Positions 51,948 to 61,979 of a stretch of 64,000 bases of DNA are shown in pieces; the stretch's first letter is position 1; every line of letters begins with the position of its first letter. The translations under genes and the position numbers were made by a program. The notes under the pieces are model-generated. The model was not told the origin of the DNA and ran no database searches. It was given only the letters and a program-made list of their open reading frames with translations. Source of the stretch: Nansenia antarctica (taxonomy: Eukaryota > Chordata > Actinopteri > Argentiniformes > Microstomatidae); NCBI GenBank assembly GCA_963989245.1, contig OZ022348.1, positions 29,489,623 through 29,553,622 of the forward strand. The letters run 5' to 3'.

Positions 51948-53474
51948 ATGGCTTATTTAAGGGCATGGAGAAAAAGAAGGGCTGAAGTAAAAAGCCTCAT
52001 CCAGTCTTACGGCATTGCGTATGAGTACATTGCTAGTAGTGTGCCTCGAAGTGATCCCGCGAAGTCCAATGCAGAAAGACGCTCTGACGCACCCAGATAT
52101 GGTAAGATACTGGGCTTAGCTTGACGTTTTATTACAGAGAAGTATATTAGTCTGTTCAGTTGTTCAATATGTGATATATATTTTGATTTTAGTTTTTGTA
52201 GAGCACTAAGTGTACTATTTCATAATGGTTGCAGTTCCAGACAGTGGCTGGCTCTCTCTCTCACTCACTCACTCTCTTCCCCTCTCTCTCCCACTAACTG
52301 TTTTTGAGGAATTTATCTAATATAGGTTAGTAGTGTTCAATTCCAATAAATGGAGCAGTTCAACAACCTGGAGGAGAGAGGCTACAACGTGAGGAAGAGA
52401 AGAAACTGATGGTGACATTTGATTTACATTACATCAATTTCATTTAGCTGACGCTTTTATCCAAAGCGACTTACAAATTGTGTTTTAAGTTGATGCGCAA
52501 GTAAATGGCATAACATCAGGTAAAATGTTTATTCTTGATTATTTGATTATTTTCCACTCAGATTTCACAGCTAAGCAAGATTGGAGGAAAGGATGTGAAG
52601 GACTGCGCAAATAAGATCATGGACAGGTATGCTACATTGTGAATATATTGTGGTACCCCGAATGGGAAACAAGGTGGAGCACAGCAATCGAATGTGTTAC
52701 TTGTTTGGGATAGGTGTTGGTGAAAGTTTGGGTTTTGATAGTACTGTACACAGGAGTACTGTACACAGGAGTACTGTACAAGTATTGCCCAGAACAATGG
52801 AAACACCACTCCATAAAACAAAGCCGCTGCCACAATATCCACTTGTCTCTTCTTAGACTGTCTTTTCAATAACTTTTCTGTACTTATAGGCTTTTCACCA
52901 ACAACCTCATGTCCAAGTTCAACATGAAGGGTCATCGCTCGAAGACCGCTTTTCAACCAACCAACCTCTACACCGTTCTGAATGGTATGGCTAATTTGGA
53001 GATTGTGAAAGCAAAATCGCATCCTGTTGTGTGCTGTTCTTGTTAAATTGTTATTGCGTCAATTTCTGCAGTAAATGTCCTTATGGATGCTTTTAGTCTA
53101 CTAACTTAAACTTTTAAATGTGAGCTCGCAAGATCAGTATGGTCTCAAGGCTAAACTGATCCTAGATCAACACTCCGTCTCTGAGATGATTAATAAATAG
53201 GGGCCCTAAGTTCAAGAAACATACTTTATGACACACCATATGCTCTGCCTATAAAATGTGCGCTGAAGTTGCAGAAAGCATGTTTTGTGTAATATAACTA
53301 TATATATATATGTCTTTTGGTGTTACAGCTGCAGTCAAGAAGTGGGATTCTAAGGCCACGGACCACATGATTAGGCTCGCTGTTGGGGACCACCTCAAGC
53401 ACGCGCCTGGAAGATCGGGAGGTGGTGGTTACACCACTGTAGTGCAGCCCAGAGCAGAGGTGCCACAAGCATAG
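51948..53474 (+). pseudogene. DUF4806-like gene
   Basis: Exons: 51948-52101 (MAYLRAWRKRRAEVKSLIQS), about 52350-52411 (EQFNNLEER then EEEKKLM), 52562-52626 (ISQLSKIGGKDVKDCANKIM), 52890-52984 (LFTNNLMSKFNMKGHRSKTA) and 53329-53474 (AVKKWDSKATDHMIRLAVGD, ending PQA and TAG). The last three join exactly in phase. DUF4806 is common in fish and insects, often in TE-linked genes; its function is unknown. A 2-nt excess in a GA run near 52375 puts the coiled-coil exon out of frame, so the gene may be dead. Confidence 0.5.
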
Positions 53475-53501
53475 AGAAGGCAACCTGCCTACCTGCAAGC
53501 G

Positions 53502-53735
53502 ATGGTCACCCCTCAAACTCCATCCCGCCCCCTCCGCCGCTCCACATCTGCCGGCCGACTGGCCCCACCATCATTACGCCAACGCGGCTGCCATGGTGCC
53601 CGGTCACGTCTCTTCTCGATACTGGCTCCCCGCTGGTGGAACGAACTTCCCACGGCTGTCAGAACTGCAGAGTCACTCCCCATCTTCCGTCGGAGACTGA
53701 AGACCCATCTCTTCACCCTACACCTTAACGTCTAA
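53502..53735 (+). pseudogene. LINE ORF2 C-terminal fragment (L2/CR1-like)
   Basis: ILAPRWWNELPTAVRTAESL then PIFRRRLKTHLFTLHL is the well-known C-terminal end of L2/Rex-type LINE ORF2 proteins. 5' truncated; the 3' side runs into a tandem repeat. Confidence 0.75.
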
Positions 53736-53754
53736 GGCCCAAAGGACAATGACT

Positions 53755-54050
53755 ACCAGGGGAAAAACTCGATTTTTGTGCAATATTTTGGAATATTCTG
53801 TGGTATATATTCTGTGGTGTTTTGTATTTTTTGTAAAAAAAAAAATATTCTGTGGTATTTTGTATTTTTTGTATTTTTACCAGGGGAAAAACTCGATTTT
53901 TGTGCAATATTTTGGAATATTCTGTGGTATTTTGTATTTTTTGTATTTTTTTTAATATTCTGTGGTATTTTGTATTTTTTGTATTTTTACCAGGGGAAAA
54001 ATTCGATTTTTTGTGCAATATTTTGGAATATTCTGTGGTATTTTGCAATA
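53755..54050. repeat. AT-rich minisatellite, ~110-124 bp units
   Basis: Units start ACCAGGGGAAAAACTCGA at about 53755, 53879 and 53989. Each holds smaller TTCTGTGGTATTTTGTATTT repeats. It is followed by GATAGATACTTTATTAATCC, a common fish SINE/LINE tail. Confidence 0.9.
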
Positions 54051-54439
54051 TTAGATAGATACTTTATTAATCCCCGTGGGGAAATTGTGTAAAATAAGGA
54101 AAGCTTCCTGAATGTGCGTGTCATCCTTGCACGCGCAGGGGCCATGCTGGTCTCTATCACTCCAATGTTAGTAAGTATTGTTCTGCCTTGGGAGCAGTTC
54201 TTTCTGAACGTATTCCTCAATGCATTTTTTTTAAATGTTATGCTTAATAAAGTACATGTGTATTTAATAAATGGTACTTGTTTTTCTTATGCAAATGTAA
54301 AATCATGTACATGTATGGCAGATTTGATTCAAGAGTTAGATTTTTTTTTACAGAAATGTTCTAGGTATGGGAGGGAGCATTGTTTTTTTTCCTACATCGT
54401 ACATAATCAGGTTGGCCAAAAGCAGGACGTCCATCATTT

Positions 54440-54600
54440 GACCTGAAAACGTCTTTTCAACGAACTGAAAACAACGTATTTTCAACGAACTGAAAACCAC
54501 GTCTTTTCAACGACCTATAAACCATGTCTTTTCAACGACCTGAAAACCACGTCTTTTCAACGACCTAAAAACTACGTATTTTCACCTTGCAACGTCAACC
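54440..54600. repeat. 25-26 bp tandem repeat
   Basis: Six diverged copies of a unit containing ACGTCTTTTCAACGACCTGA and AAACC, ending shortly before copy 2 of the direct repeat. Confidence 0.9.
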
Positions 54601-54677
54601 AAATCCGGATGTAGAATAGACGTAGGGGAAAGTCGTCTTTTAGATGTCTTTTCAACGCAATTTTGCTCACTGGGTAG

Positions 54678-55514
54678 TGCAGTGGTAATTAGGAGCTAGT
54701 AGTAACTGTGGTGACTGTTTCCTCCATAGTCACCGCGACTGTTGAACTGTAAACTTTAGTTGACTCGTGATACCAACACCGACGACTTCTGTACGTTACA
54801 ATTATTTGTTTACTTTATTATAGAAACATGATACACTAAAAAGTTTCGCATGTGGCAACACGGTCAAAGACTGTGTGCTCACCAGTTCAATCAGTAACAC
54901 CTGTAGCCTACCGGTGAGCTCACCTATGTACCTGTGCGCAGTGGCGCCGGCAGGATTAGATTTCATAGTACGCACAGAAACGTAGCAAAACTTTTGCAGA
55001 CTAGCCTACAATATAGGTTGGATGGTTGTACCACCTATAACGCACTCTACACAGAGCGCAGCAACACGAACATTAACTATAATACATATGGACATGTATG
55101 TTGACACATGTAAGACAAAATCTTCCAAAAATGTATTTTTTTTAATGGTGATTAAGTCGAGCAACCTTGGCAGAACCCCGTTTTCGCACGTTCTATTACC
55201 AGTGGGTGGACACCCTACATTATGGTGACGGCGCACCCGAAAATCCATTGCTTGTAAATGTCTTTAGTGAGCCACACATCCTGAAATGTACATTTGCCAG
55301 GCATAGCGACAGCTGCTTGCTGCCGCTTAACCTGCAACGGAATTTTCTTGAGGCAAGAGCGTGGTGCGACTCAGATAGCGGGAGAAACATGCAGACAGCG
55401 TAACGTAGCATATTTACTAACATTACGTTAACAAGTTTAGATTGTATTCCCCTCTCTCTCCCTCTCTAAAACAAAAAAACATATATTTATTTTTTCTCAA
55501 ATTCACAAACTTTC
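54678..55514 (+). repeat. Direct repeat element, copy 2
   Basis: Near-identical to 50407-51026 with an extra ~205 bp at about 55000-55205 and a short extra segment near 54798. No flanking duplication seen. The motif GACGCCGGCAGGATTAGATT recurs once more at about 55912, pointing to a third, partial copy. Confidence 0.7.
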
Positions 55515-55670
55515 AAGGACCCGTGGGAACCCTGCATTTTGATCATGATGATATTTTGATATCATATTATTTTCGAGGGCTTTAATGATCAGAATGAGAG
55601 ATGAATAGATATGGGGCTTTTTAATATTATTATTTGTATTATTATCATTGTTTAAAAAAAAGAAAGAAAA

Positions 55671-55855
55671 TGGTTAAAAAACAACAACAAATGGAGCTCC
55701 TGAGATCAGAATGTTCAGAAAACATGCAGGATGATCATAACAGTCGAGAGGAAATTTTGACGTCACAATCAAATGTCCGCTATAGAACCCCCGCGCCAGT
55801 TTATCAGGCCAGTTTAACTTCGGTATCAGAAGGAGCAAGACGTGTGACACAAGGT
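55671..55855 (+). CDS. Possible first exon of an unknown gene
   Basis: MVKKQQQMELLRSECSENMQ and a Ser/Arg-rich continuation to VTQ, then GTAAGC. The donor is good and the composition protein-like, but I do not recognise it and no following exon was identified. Confidence 0.25.
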
Positions 55856-56133
55856 AAGCGCCTGTGTTAGCTACTTGAGGCCGAAGTTAGCTAGTTACCA
55901 TTGTGTGTGGTGACGCCGGCAGGATTAGATTTTAATGTAATGTTTCAAACTAACGGGTTGAGTGATTGGCTGAACGCAACGTGAAAGAGTTGCGTTAAGC
56001 GCGTTTATTACAGAAAAAAAACCAACCTTTAATTATTATTTTTTTAAAGTATTTGGGCTCAGCTCTCACAATGTGGCGTTCTTCTTCAGATTTGTTTTAG
56101 GTGCTGTAAAACCATACCTTCAGCTGTAAAGAC

Positions 56134-56462
56134 ATGGGAGAACCAAATAAAACAAGGTTCGCGTCCCTTCAAGAAGAACTGTGTTTCTGGAAAGAGCAGG
56201 CAGAAAAACACCAGCAGAGGTAAGGAATTCCATCAGTGAGACAGAGTCTGGATTTTTGCCAAGCACATGGTTTGAAAGCACCTTCTTGTGATGAGGTAGC
56301 CCTGTCTGAGACCTATAAACTGTGACTTTGAGGACGTCCTCTTGGCTTAATGGGAGAGATGCTTGAGTCTTTCACGTGGGAGACCAGGGTTCAAATTCTG
56401 CCAGTAACACACAGATCAAAGAATCAACTTCATCATGTTGAACTGTAGGACATCTTTGACTG

Positions 56463-56494
<32 letters not shown>

Positions 56495-56666
56495 CTGTGT
56501 CTGTGTCTTCAGGGCTGAGGAGTCTCAGGAGGAGCTGCAGGAGTTTCAGCAGATGAGTCGAGACTATGAGGCGGAGCTGGAGACGGAACTGAAGCAAACT
56601 AAGGCACGAAACAGAGAACTGCTGTCCAACAACAACCGCCTGCGTATGGAACTGGAGACTATCAAG
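56134..56666 (+). CDS. nde1: NDE1 coding exons 1-2
   Basis: Exon 56134-56219: MGEPNKTRFASLQEELCFWK then AEKHQQ. Exon 56513-56666: AEESQEELQEFQQMSRDYEA, ELETELKQTKARNRELLSNN and RLRMELETIK. This is the start of the NudE coiled coil, which dimerises and binds LIS1 to regulate cytoplasmic dynein. The splice sites are consensus and join in phase. The usual following exons (EKFE..., the rest of the coiled coil and the dynein/CENP-F binding C-terminus) are absent; the next coding exon on this strand is from NCAPH2. A 5' leader lies upstream of 56134. Confidence 0.8.
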
Positions 56667-56878
56667 GTAGAACACACACACATACACATGACTCACATTT
56701 CACGTTTACCGTCCTTTCGAGAGGAGGCTCCCAGTGACACAGAAAAGACACAGTCACAGAACCAACCCCCCCCCCCCCCTCCTATGCTCTGCTGGCTATT
56801 AGCTAACCTCTAGTCCCCCTGACCCCTCCCTCTCCCCCTCCCTCCACCCCCCCCCCCCCCCCCCCCCTCTCTCTCCAG

Positions 56879-57449
56879 GAGGAGCGTCCCACCTTCGACA
56901 TCCATGACTACGGAGACCGGGTCGTAGCAGCCCTGGGTGAGGTCGGGAACAGGAAGTCGTTCGCTTCCATAGTCCACGGCCTGGACAACTTTGAGGTCTG
57001 CAAGTACATGTATGCTTCCCTGCAGCTGGTGAGTGTGTGAGAGTGTGTGTGAGTGAGTGTGTTTTCTAAGGGGCTTTATACACCAACAGGGCCGAGCCCA
57101 ACCATACTGTGCTGGCGCTCTGGTAGTTTCCGTTCACATTGTCCTTTCCACAACTGTTTCAGCAACTGTGCTGGATGTGTAGGACAGCTCAGCTCAGCAC
57201 AGCTCAGCACAGCACAGTTCGGCTCAGGACTGGGACTGAGGGGATGAGTGTGTAACCAGGGTGGTAAAGCCTTGCCTTCCTTGTCCCCCCCCCCCCCCCC
57301 CCCAGGCCAACGACTACACAGTGGAGATAGACAGGAAGGACGGTCTGGAGGAGACCGTGGACAGCATGGGGCTCACGCTGCTCAGCAAGACCAGGGCCCA
57401 CGACCGCTTCAAACACGCCCCCACGGCAGCACCCGCTGACCCCGTCTGA
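56879..57449 (+). CDS. ncaph2: NCAPH2 last two coding exons
   Basis: Exon 56879-57028 (50 codons): EERPTFDIHDYGDRVVAALG and FEVCKYMYASLQL. Exon 57306-57449: ANDYTVEIDRKDGLEETVDS, MGLTLLSKTRAHDRFKH, then TGA at 57447-57449. This matches the winged-helix C-terminus of condensin-II subunit H2, the part that contacts the SMC head in kleisins. Acceptors are long C runs ending CAG. No other NCAPH2 exon precedes it here; NDE1 exon 2 ends in phase 0 and this exon starts in phase 0, so a fused message is possible. A partial second copy of the last exon is at 1040-1125. Confidence 0.8.
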
Positions 57450-57933
57450 CCTCTCCTGCGACTGTGTGTGTGTGTTGCCTAACATGGACTCTAAAATGTT
57501 TATGATCGATTTATTGTCAGGACCTAAGGATCACACCTTTTTCGCATTTTAATATGACAAATATTATGACAATTGCATGTTTGTTTGTTTTTTTCTTCGT
57601 TGTATGTGTTCTGGAGTGACTATAGAGCAGAAAAAAAATCTCATTCTCTTAATGTTTTCTCTGTCAGGTTTTGGGGGTTTTGACATGGGTTTTTAATGAA
57701 AGCCGTGACCAAATGTATAATGTTGTATGTCTGTAGTTTGTCGGAAATTGTCGCATTGTTTTGTAAAGGACAAAAGTCTTTAAGGTGGCCAGATGACTGT
57801 ATATAATTAAAATGAGAATTTATACATGCTGCAAGGATGCCAAGTAAATGAACATACACCACACAATCATTATTCATGACGCTATGTAAGTACCCTAAGA
57901 GTAGGCTGAAGCTACAAAGATAGAATCTATGAC
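57450..57933. other. Likely NCAPH2 3' UTR and spacer
   Basis: AT-rich sequence after the TGA with ATTAAA-like signals near 57807. No repeat or gene recognised before the gypsy gag. Confidence 0.4.
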
Positions 57934-58494
57934 ATGTGGGCCACGCTCCTGAAATGCAATTTAACTGGTAAGGCACGAATTGCTTATTCTTCTCTCTTGC
58001 GGGAAGACAGCCACGACTATGACAAAGTAAAGAGCGCTGTCTTGCACATGTATGAGTTGGTCCCTGAAGCTTATAGACAGCGTTTTCGAAACTTTAAGAA
58101 AACAGCAGGCCTAACTTATATTGAGTTTGCCAGAGAGAAGGAGATTTTATTTGACAGGTGGTGTTCAGCAGCCAGGATAGATGATTTTGTTAAGTTACGT
58201 GAACTACTGTTGTTGGAGGAGTTTAAAAACGGTGTGCCAGAGCGCACAGTGGTTTATCTTAACGAACAGAAGGCGACTACTTTGCAGCAGGCCGCTACTC
58301 TGCGGAGGAATTTGTTCTCACTCACAAAAGTGTTTTTGTTAAACATGATGCACCTTTTCCCCGTGGGTCTTCCTCGAAAACTGGCAACACGCGTGTCACT
58401 CAGTTTAATGCACCATCATTGGGTTCGAAGGGGGAGAGACTGTGTTTTTTTTGTCATAAACCTGGGCATGTCATTGCTGATTGCATGGCATTAA
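57934..58494 (+). pseudogene. Gmr1-type gag capsid (SCAN-like)
   Basis: WATLLKCNLTGKARIAYSSL, VPEAYRQRFRNFKK and ELLLLEEFKNGVPERTVVYL resemble SCAN-like capsids of this clade. After AATL a 1-nt deletion (about 58305) shifts the frame; the correct frame then runs FVLTHKSVFVKHDAPF into the zinc knuckle. Confidence 0.75.
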
Positions 58495-60263
58495 AGAGAA
58501 AACAACAACAGTTGCCAGCTTCGGGTCCTGCACCACCGAAGTTTGTGGGGTTGATTAAAACAGTGTCCCCCGGTGGCAAGCCCATTGAGAACAGAGTGCC
58601 TGACAAATGTTTTACACCGTTTATTTTCTCTGGATTTGTGTCTCTCACTGGGAAGTCTGAGGACCAGCGCCCGATCACGGTGTTGCGAGACACCGGTGGC
58701 TCACAGTCATTAATTCATTCAAGTGTCCTGCCTGTGAGTGCTGCATCTGCCTGCGACATGAGCACCATAGTGCGAGGTATCGAAATGGGGTTTGTACCCG
58801 CACCGCTTCACCGCATGTATGTGAAATCTAACCTAGTCACTGGTTTCTTCCCAGTAGCCGTCCGTTCCTGTTTTCCCATTGAAGGCATTGATTTTATCAT
58901 GGGAAACGACATAGCTGGAGGTAAGGTCTATCCTTCTCCTGAGGTTGTTGATGTTCCCATTTCTGAAATTGGACATGATGACCTAGCCACCAGTCATCCA
59001 GATGTGTTTTCAGTCAGTGTGCTGACTAGAGCCCAAGCCAGAAAGCAAGACCAGGATGTTAACTTGTCAGATTCTTTGTTTGCTTCTGTCTTGTCTGAGG
59101 AACGGTGGCCATCGGTTGGTGAGCTGGGAAAAGGAATTTCAAAAGAGCCTGACACAGTAGCAGAACATACCACTGTTGCTGAAGTATCGCTGCCGCTGAC
59201 CCGAAGTGCACTCATCAGCGCCCAGCAAGCAGATCCGTCCGTAGGCAAGTGTTTCGCTGCAGTTGTTGAGGATCCTACTAAGTACAGTGAGAAACAGACA
59301 TTTATTATGAATAATGGTGTGTTGATGCGTAACTGGATTTCACGGGCAGGTGATGCAGTAGATGATGCAAGTGGAGACTGGGGCACAGTTCAACAGATAG
59401 TGGTACCTGTTGGTTGTCGACAGCATGTTCTTGAGCTAGCACACGAACATCTATGGTCTGGACATCTAGGGATCACTAAGATGTATGACCGTATCCTAAG
59501 ACACTTCTTCTGGCCAGGACTGAAAGCTGATGTGGTGCGTTTTTGTAACACCTGCCGCACGTGCCAAATTGTGGGGAAACCAAATCAGGTAGTGCCTCCA
59601 GCGCCGTTGCGGCCTATCCCTGCTGTTGGTGAGCCTTTTGATCATGTCATTGTAGACTGTGTTGGCCCTTTGCCCAGGACTAAAGCCGGTCACCAGTTTT
59701 TGTTAACTGTTATGTGTGTTACCACTCGTTTTCCTGAGGCAATTCCTCTACGTAGAATCACTGCTCCAGCCATCACAAAAGCGCTAACTAAGTTCTTTAC
59801 TACCTTTGGGCTACCAAAACTTGTGCAAACTGATCAAGGAACTAATTTCCTTTCTAGAACCTTTAAGCAGACTTTGCAATCTTTAGGTGTCTCTCACGCA
59901 GTGTCTAGTGCATATCACCCAGAGTCACAGGGCGCGCTGGAGCGCTGGCATCAAACTTTGAAGTCCATGTTAAGGAAGTACTGTGGTGATACAGGAAAAG
60001 AATGGGATGAGGGAGTCCCCTTTGTTCTTTTTGCTATCCGTGACGCAAAGCAGGAGTCTCTTGAATTTAGCCCAGTTGAACTTGTGTTTGGGCATAATGT
60101 GCGTGGCCCCCTTAAGGTGTTAAAGGAGCAGTTTATGTGTAATCCCACTAAGAAGACTAAGGTGGTGGACTTTGTCTCTCAGTGTAAGGAACGGCTGCGT
60201 CATGCATTGGCAGTGGCGAAAGAGGCTCTCTTCCTCTCAGGAGAGTATGAAAAGGAGGTTTGA
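58419..60263 (+). CDS. Protease-integrase polyprotein of Gmr1-type element
   Basis: 614 residues without a stop. Knuckle CFFCHKPGHVIADC (about residues 9-22), retropepsin LRDTGGSQSLIHSSVL (about 90), linker, integrase zinc-binding H...H...CNTCRTC (about 345-385), then the core: VIVDCVGPLPRTKAGHQFLL (first Asp), VQTDQGTNFLSRTF (second Asp) and ESQGALERWHQTLKSML (Glu). No RT lies between protease and integrase. All visible catalytic residues are present. The frame shifts at about 60225 into the GPY/F-like C-terminal domain. Confidence 0.8.
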   Translation: MGSKGERLCFFCHKPGHVIADCMALKRKQQQLPASGPAPPKFVGLIKTVSPGGKPIENRVPDKCFTPFIFSGFVSLTGKSEDQRPITVLRDTGGSQSLIHSSVLPVSAASACDMSTIVRGIEMGFVPAPLHRMYVKSNLVTGFFPVAVRSCFPIEGIDFIMGNDIAGGKVYPSPEVVDVPISEIGHDDLATSHPDVFSVSVLTRAQARKQDQDVNLSDSLFASVLSEERWPSVGELGKGISKEPDTVAEHTTVAEVSLPLTRSALISAQQADPSVGKCFAAVVEDPTKYSEKQTFIMNNGVLMRNWISRAGDAVDDASGDWGTVQQIVVPVGCRQHVLELAHEHLWSGHLGITKMYDRILRHFFWPGLKADVVRFCNTCRTCQIVGKPNQVVPPAPLRPIPAVGEPFDHVIVDCVGPLPRTKAGHQFLLTVMCVTTRFPEAIPLRRITAPAITKALTKFFTTFGLPKLVQTDQGTNFLSRTFKQTLQSLGVSHAVSSAYHPESQGALERWHQTLKSMLRKYCGDTGKEWDEGVPFVLFAIRDAKQESLEFSPVELVFGHNVRGPLKVLKEQFMCNPTKKTKVVDFVSQCKERLRHALAVAKEALFLSGEYEKEV

Positions 60264-60666
60264 CAGGAAGGCGGTGGAGCGCCAGTTTCAACCTGGGGAT
60301 CAAGTTCTTGTTCTACTACCCATGTCTGGATCTGCTCTTACTGCCCGTTTCTCAGGACCCTACGCTGTGGACCGTAAACTGTCTGACACAGATTATATCA
60401 TCCATACGCCTGAGCGGCGAAGAAAAACATGGTTATGCCACATTAACATGCTCAAATCTTATCATTCCAGAGAGGCTGTCCAGGGGAAGACTGCTGCCCC
60501 TAATACGATCTCTGATTCTCTGGTTTGTGCAGAAGTCATGTCTGATGATGGTTTGACAGTGTTGGCTGATGGTCCACACTGTGGTAGGTTGTCAAACTCT
60601 GAGTTTCTGTCAAGCTTAGGACATCTGTCCTACCAACCTGAATGTTCTAGTGAGAACACCCCCTAA
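60172..60666 (+). pseudogene. Integrase C-terminal domain of Gmr1-type element
   Basis: SMKRRFDRKAVERQFQPGDQ, ARFSGPYAVDRKLSDTDYII and TPERRRKTWLCHINMLKSYH. It ends in SSENTP and TAA where the minisatellite begins. RT should follow but does not. Confidence 0.75.
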
Positions 60667-60786
60667 TGTTCTAGTGAGAACACACCCTGAATGTTCTAGT
60701 GAGAACACCCCCTAATGTTCTAGTGAGAACACACCCTGAATGTTCTAGTGAGAACACACCCTAATGTTCTAGTGAGAACACACCCT
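60641..60786. repeat. Six tandem copies of a palindromic 24-25 bp unit
   Basis: Each unit contains TGTTCTAGTGAGAACA: six-base inverted arms TGTTCT/AGAACA around AGTG. Spacers alternate 24 and 25 bp. It lies between the integrase domain and the polypurine tract, where RT is missing. Confidence 0.95.
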
Positions 60787-60899
60787 CAGTTATCCCCACC
60801 AAGTACATTTCATACATTACACTACATTACATATTTATATCATATATTTTCAGTGCTCCTACATTATGACAAACTACACGTTTGCTCTTATGTGGGGGG

Positions 60900-61160
60900 G
60901 TGTTACGGCTGTGGTGGTTGCAGCAGTAGTGTGTGTGTGTTGTTGTTTCTTGTGTTGTTTCTCCCAGGTGATTGTCCTTCCTCCTGCCTGCGGCCATGGC
61001 GACGGCCTGATTGAGCACAGGTGTGCTCAATCCTCAATTAAGGGTGGAGGGAGGATAAAAGCCTGGGAGAGACACAATCTATGCTAGTTTTCTATGGACA
61101 TCTCCAAACTAAAACAATGCAACCACAAAACCACCACTAGTTTCAAGGTAATAAATTATT
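60900..61160 (+). repeat. 3' LTR of Gmr1-type element (3' end uncertain)
   Basis: Starts TGTTACGGC directly after the polypurine tract. A TATA box GATAAAAG lies at about 61056-61063 and AATAAAT at about 61150. I could not fix the CA end; it lies somewhere after 61150. Confidence 0.55.
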
Positions 61161-61979
61161 ACCGGAATAACAAATATATTTGCTGAAGAAAAACTTGAAA
61201 ATTATTGACACATTTGTTGTTTCAGTTACGAGTTAACCAAGGTAACTACGGGTTACTTTTCATCCCATCAGTGTCTTACAAGATACCAGACAGATCAGTG
61301 CAGACAGTCAGGCTATCTGACGTGAGACAATGGCCATTGCACAAACTCAGTCCTGCTCACCTGTGGGTGTAGGAGTGGGGGTTTGACTGCTCTGGTTACT
61401 CTTTCGGGAAGCGGATAAGGATGCTGTTCCACAGGGAATAATACTGAAATAATATATGACATCACTGTTAAGTCAAAAGCATTTGATCCTATCTTGTAGA
61501 ATTCTCAATTGCAATTTGATATTAAATGCATCAAGATACGTTGTTATTGTAGTAATTCCCCTTTAGCTTCAACACGTGCCTGATCAATTGAGAAGTACCA
61601 CTACAACTCAATCTGATGACTGACCATTCCAGGCATAGCTGCTCCTGGCATCACGAGACAGACAGACACTGTGTTGCACGCACGCACACTTTTTGTTTCA
61701 GCAATTCCAGATCTTTTATGGATTGTACTACTCTTTTAACTATTTTACTGTCGATGCAAATGAACAGTAATACAAACTCAATATACTGAGATAAACTAGA
61801 AGCCTGATTGCTGTTTTAATTCGGTGTGTTCTTGCTTGGACAACAAACTTTTACCTGTTCGACGGTCGTTGGATCCCTGTTAGAACACCCGCTCGCTAAC
61901 CAACAGGGGACTACTACTCCACGACATACTGGATGATCGTAAGGTTGATTTCTTGGTGGTCTAAATATCAACCTGAACG
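61161..61979. other. Spacer and probable LINE 5' UTR
   Basis: No gene. The part close to 61980 is probably the 5' UTR of the L2/CR1 element; its 5' boundary is not visible. Confidence 0.35.

Larger units (their letters stand above)
57934..60899 (+). mobile_element. Gmr1-type gypsy element (integrase upstream of RT), RT lost
   Basis: Order seen: gag (57934 on), zinc knuckle, protease, integrase, integrase C-terminal domain, palindromic repeats, polypurine tract GTGGGGGGG (60891-60899), LTR from 60900. Gmr1-clade elements are known for a Ty1/copia-like order with integrase before RT; here integrase follows protease directly and the RT-RNase H that should come next is missing. The 5' LTR and gag start are missing too. 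Frameshifts near 58305 and 60225. Confidence 0.75.

Noticed and set aside
56338..56402. tRNA gene candidate (B-box-like GGTTCAAATTC with an A-box-like TGGCTTAATGGGAGAG)
   Set aside because: No clean cloverleaf or acceptor stem could be drawn; more likely a tRNA-derived SINE remnant inside NDE1 intron 1.
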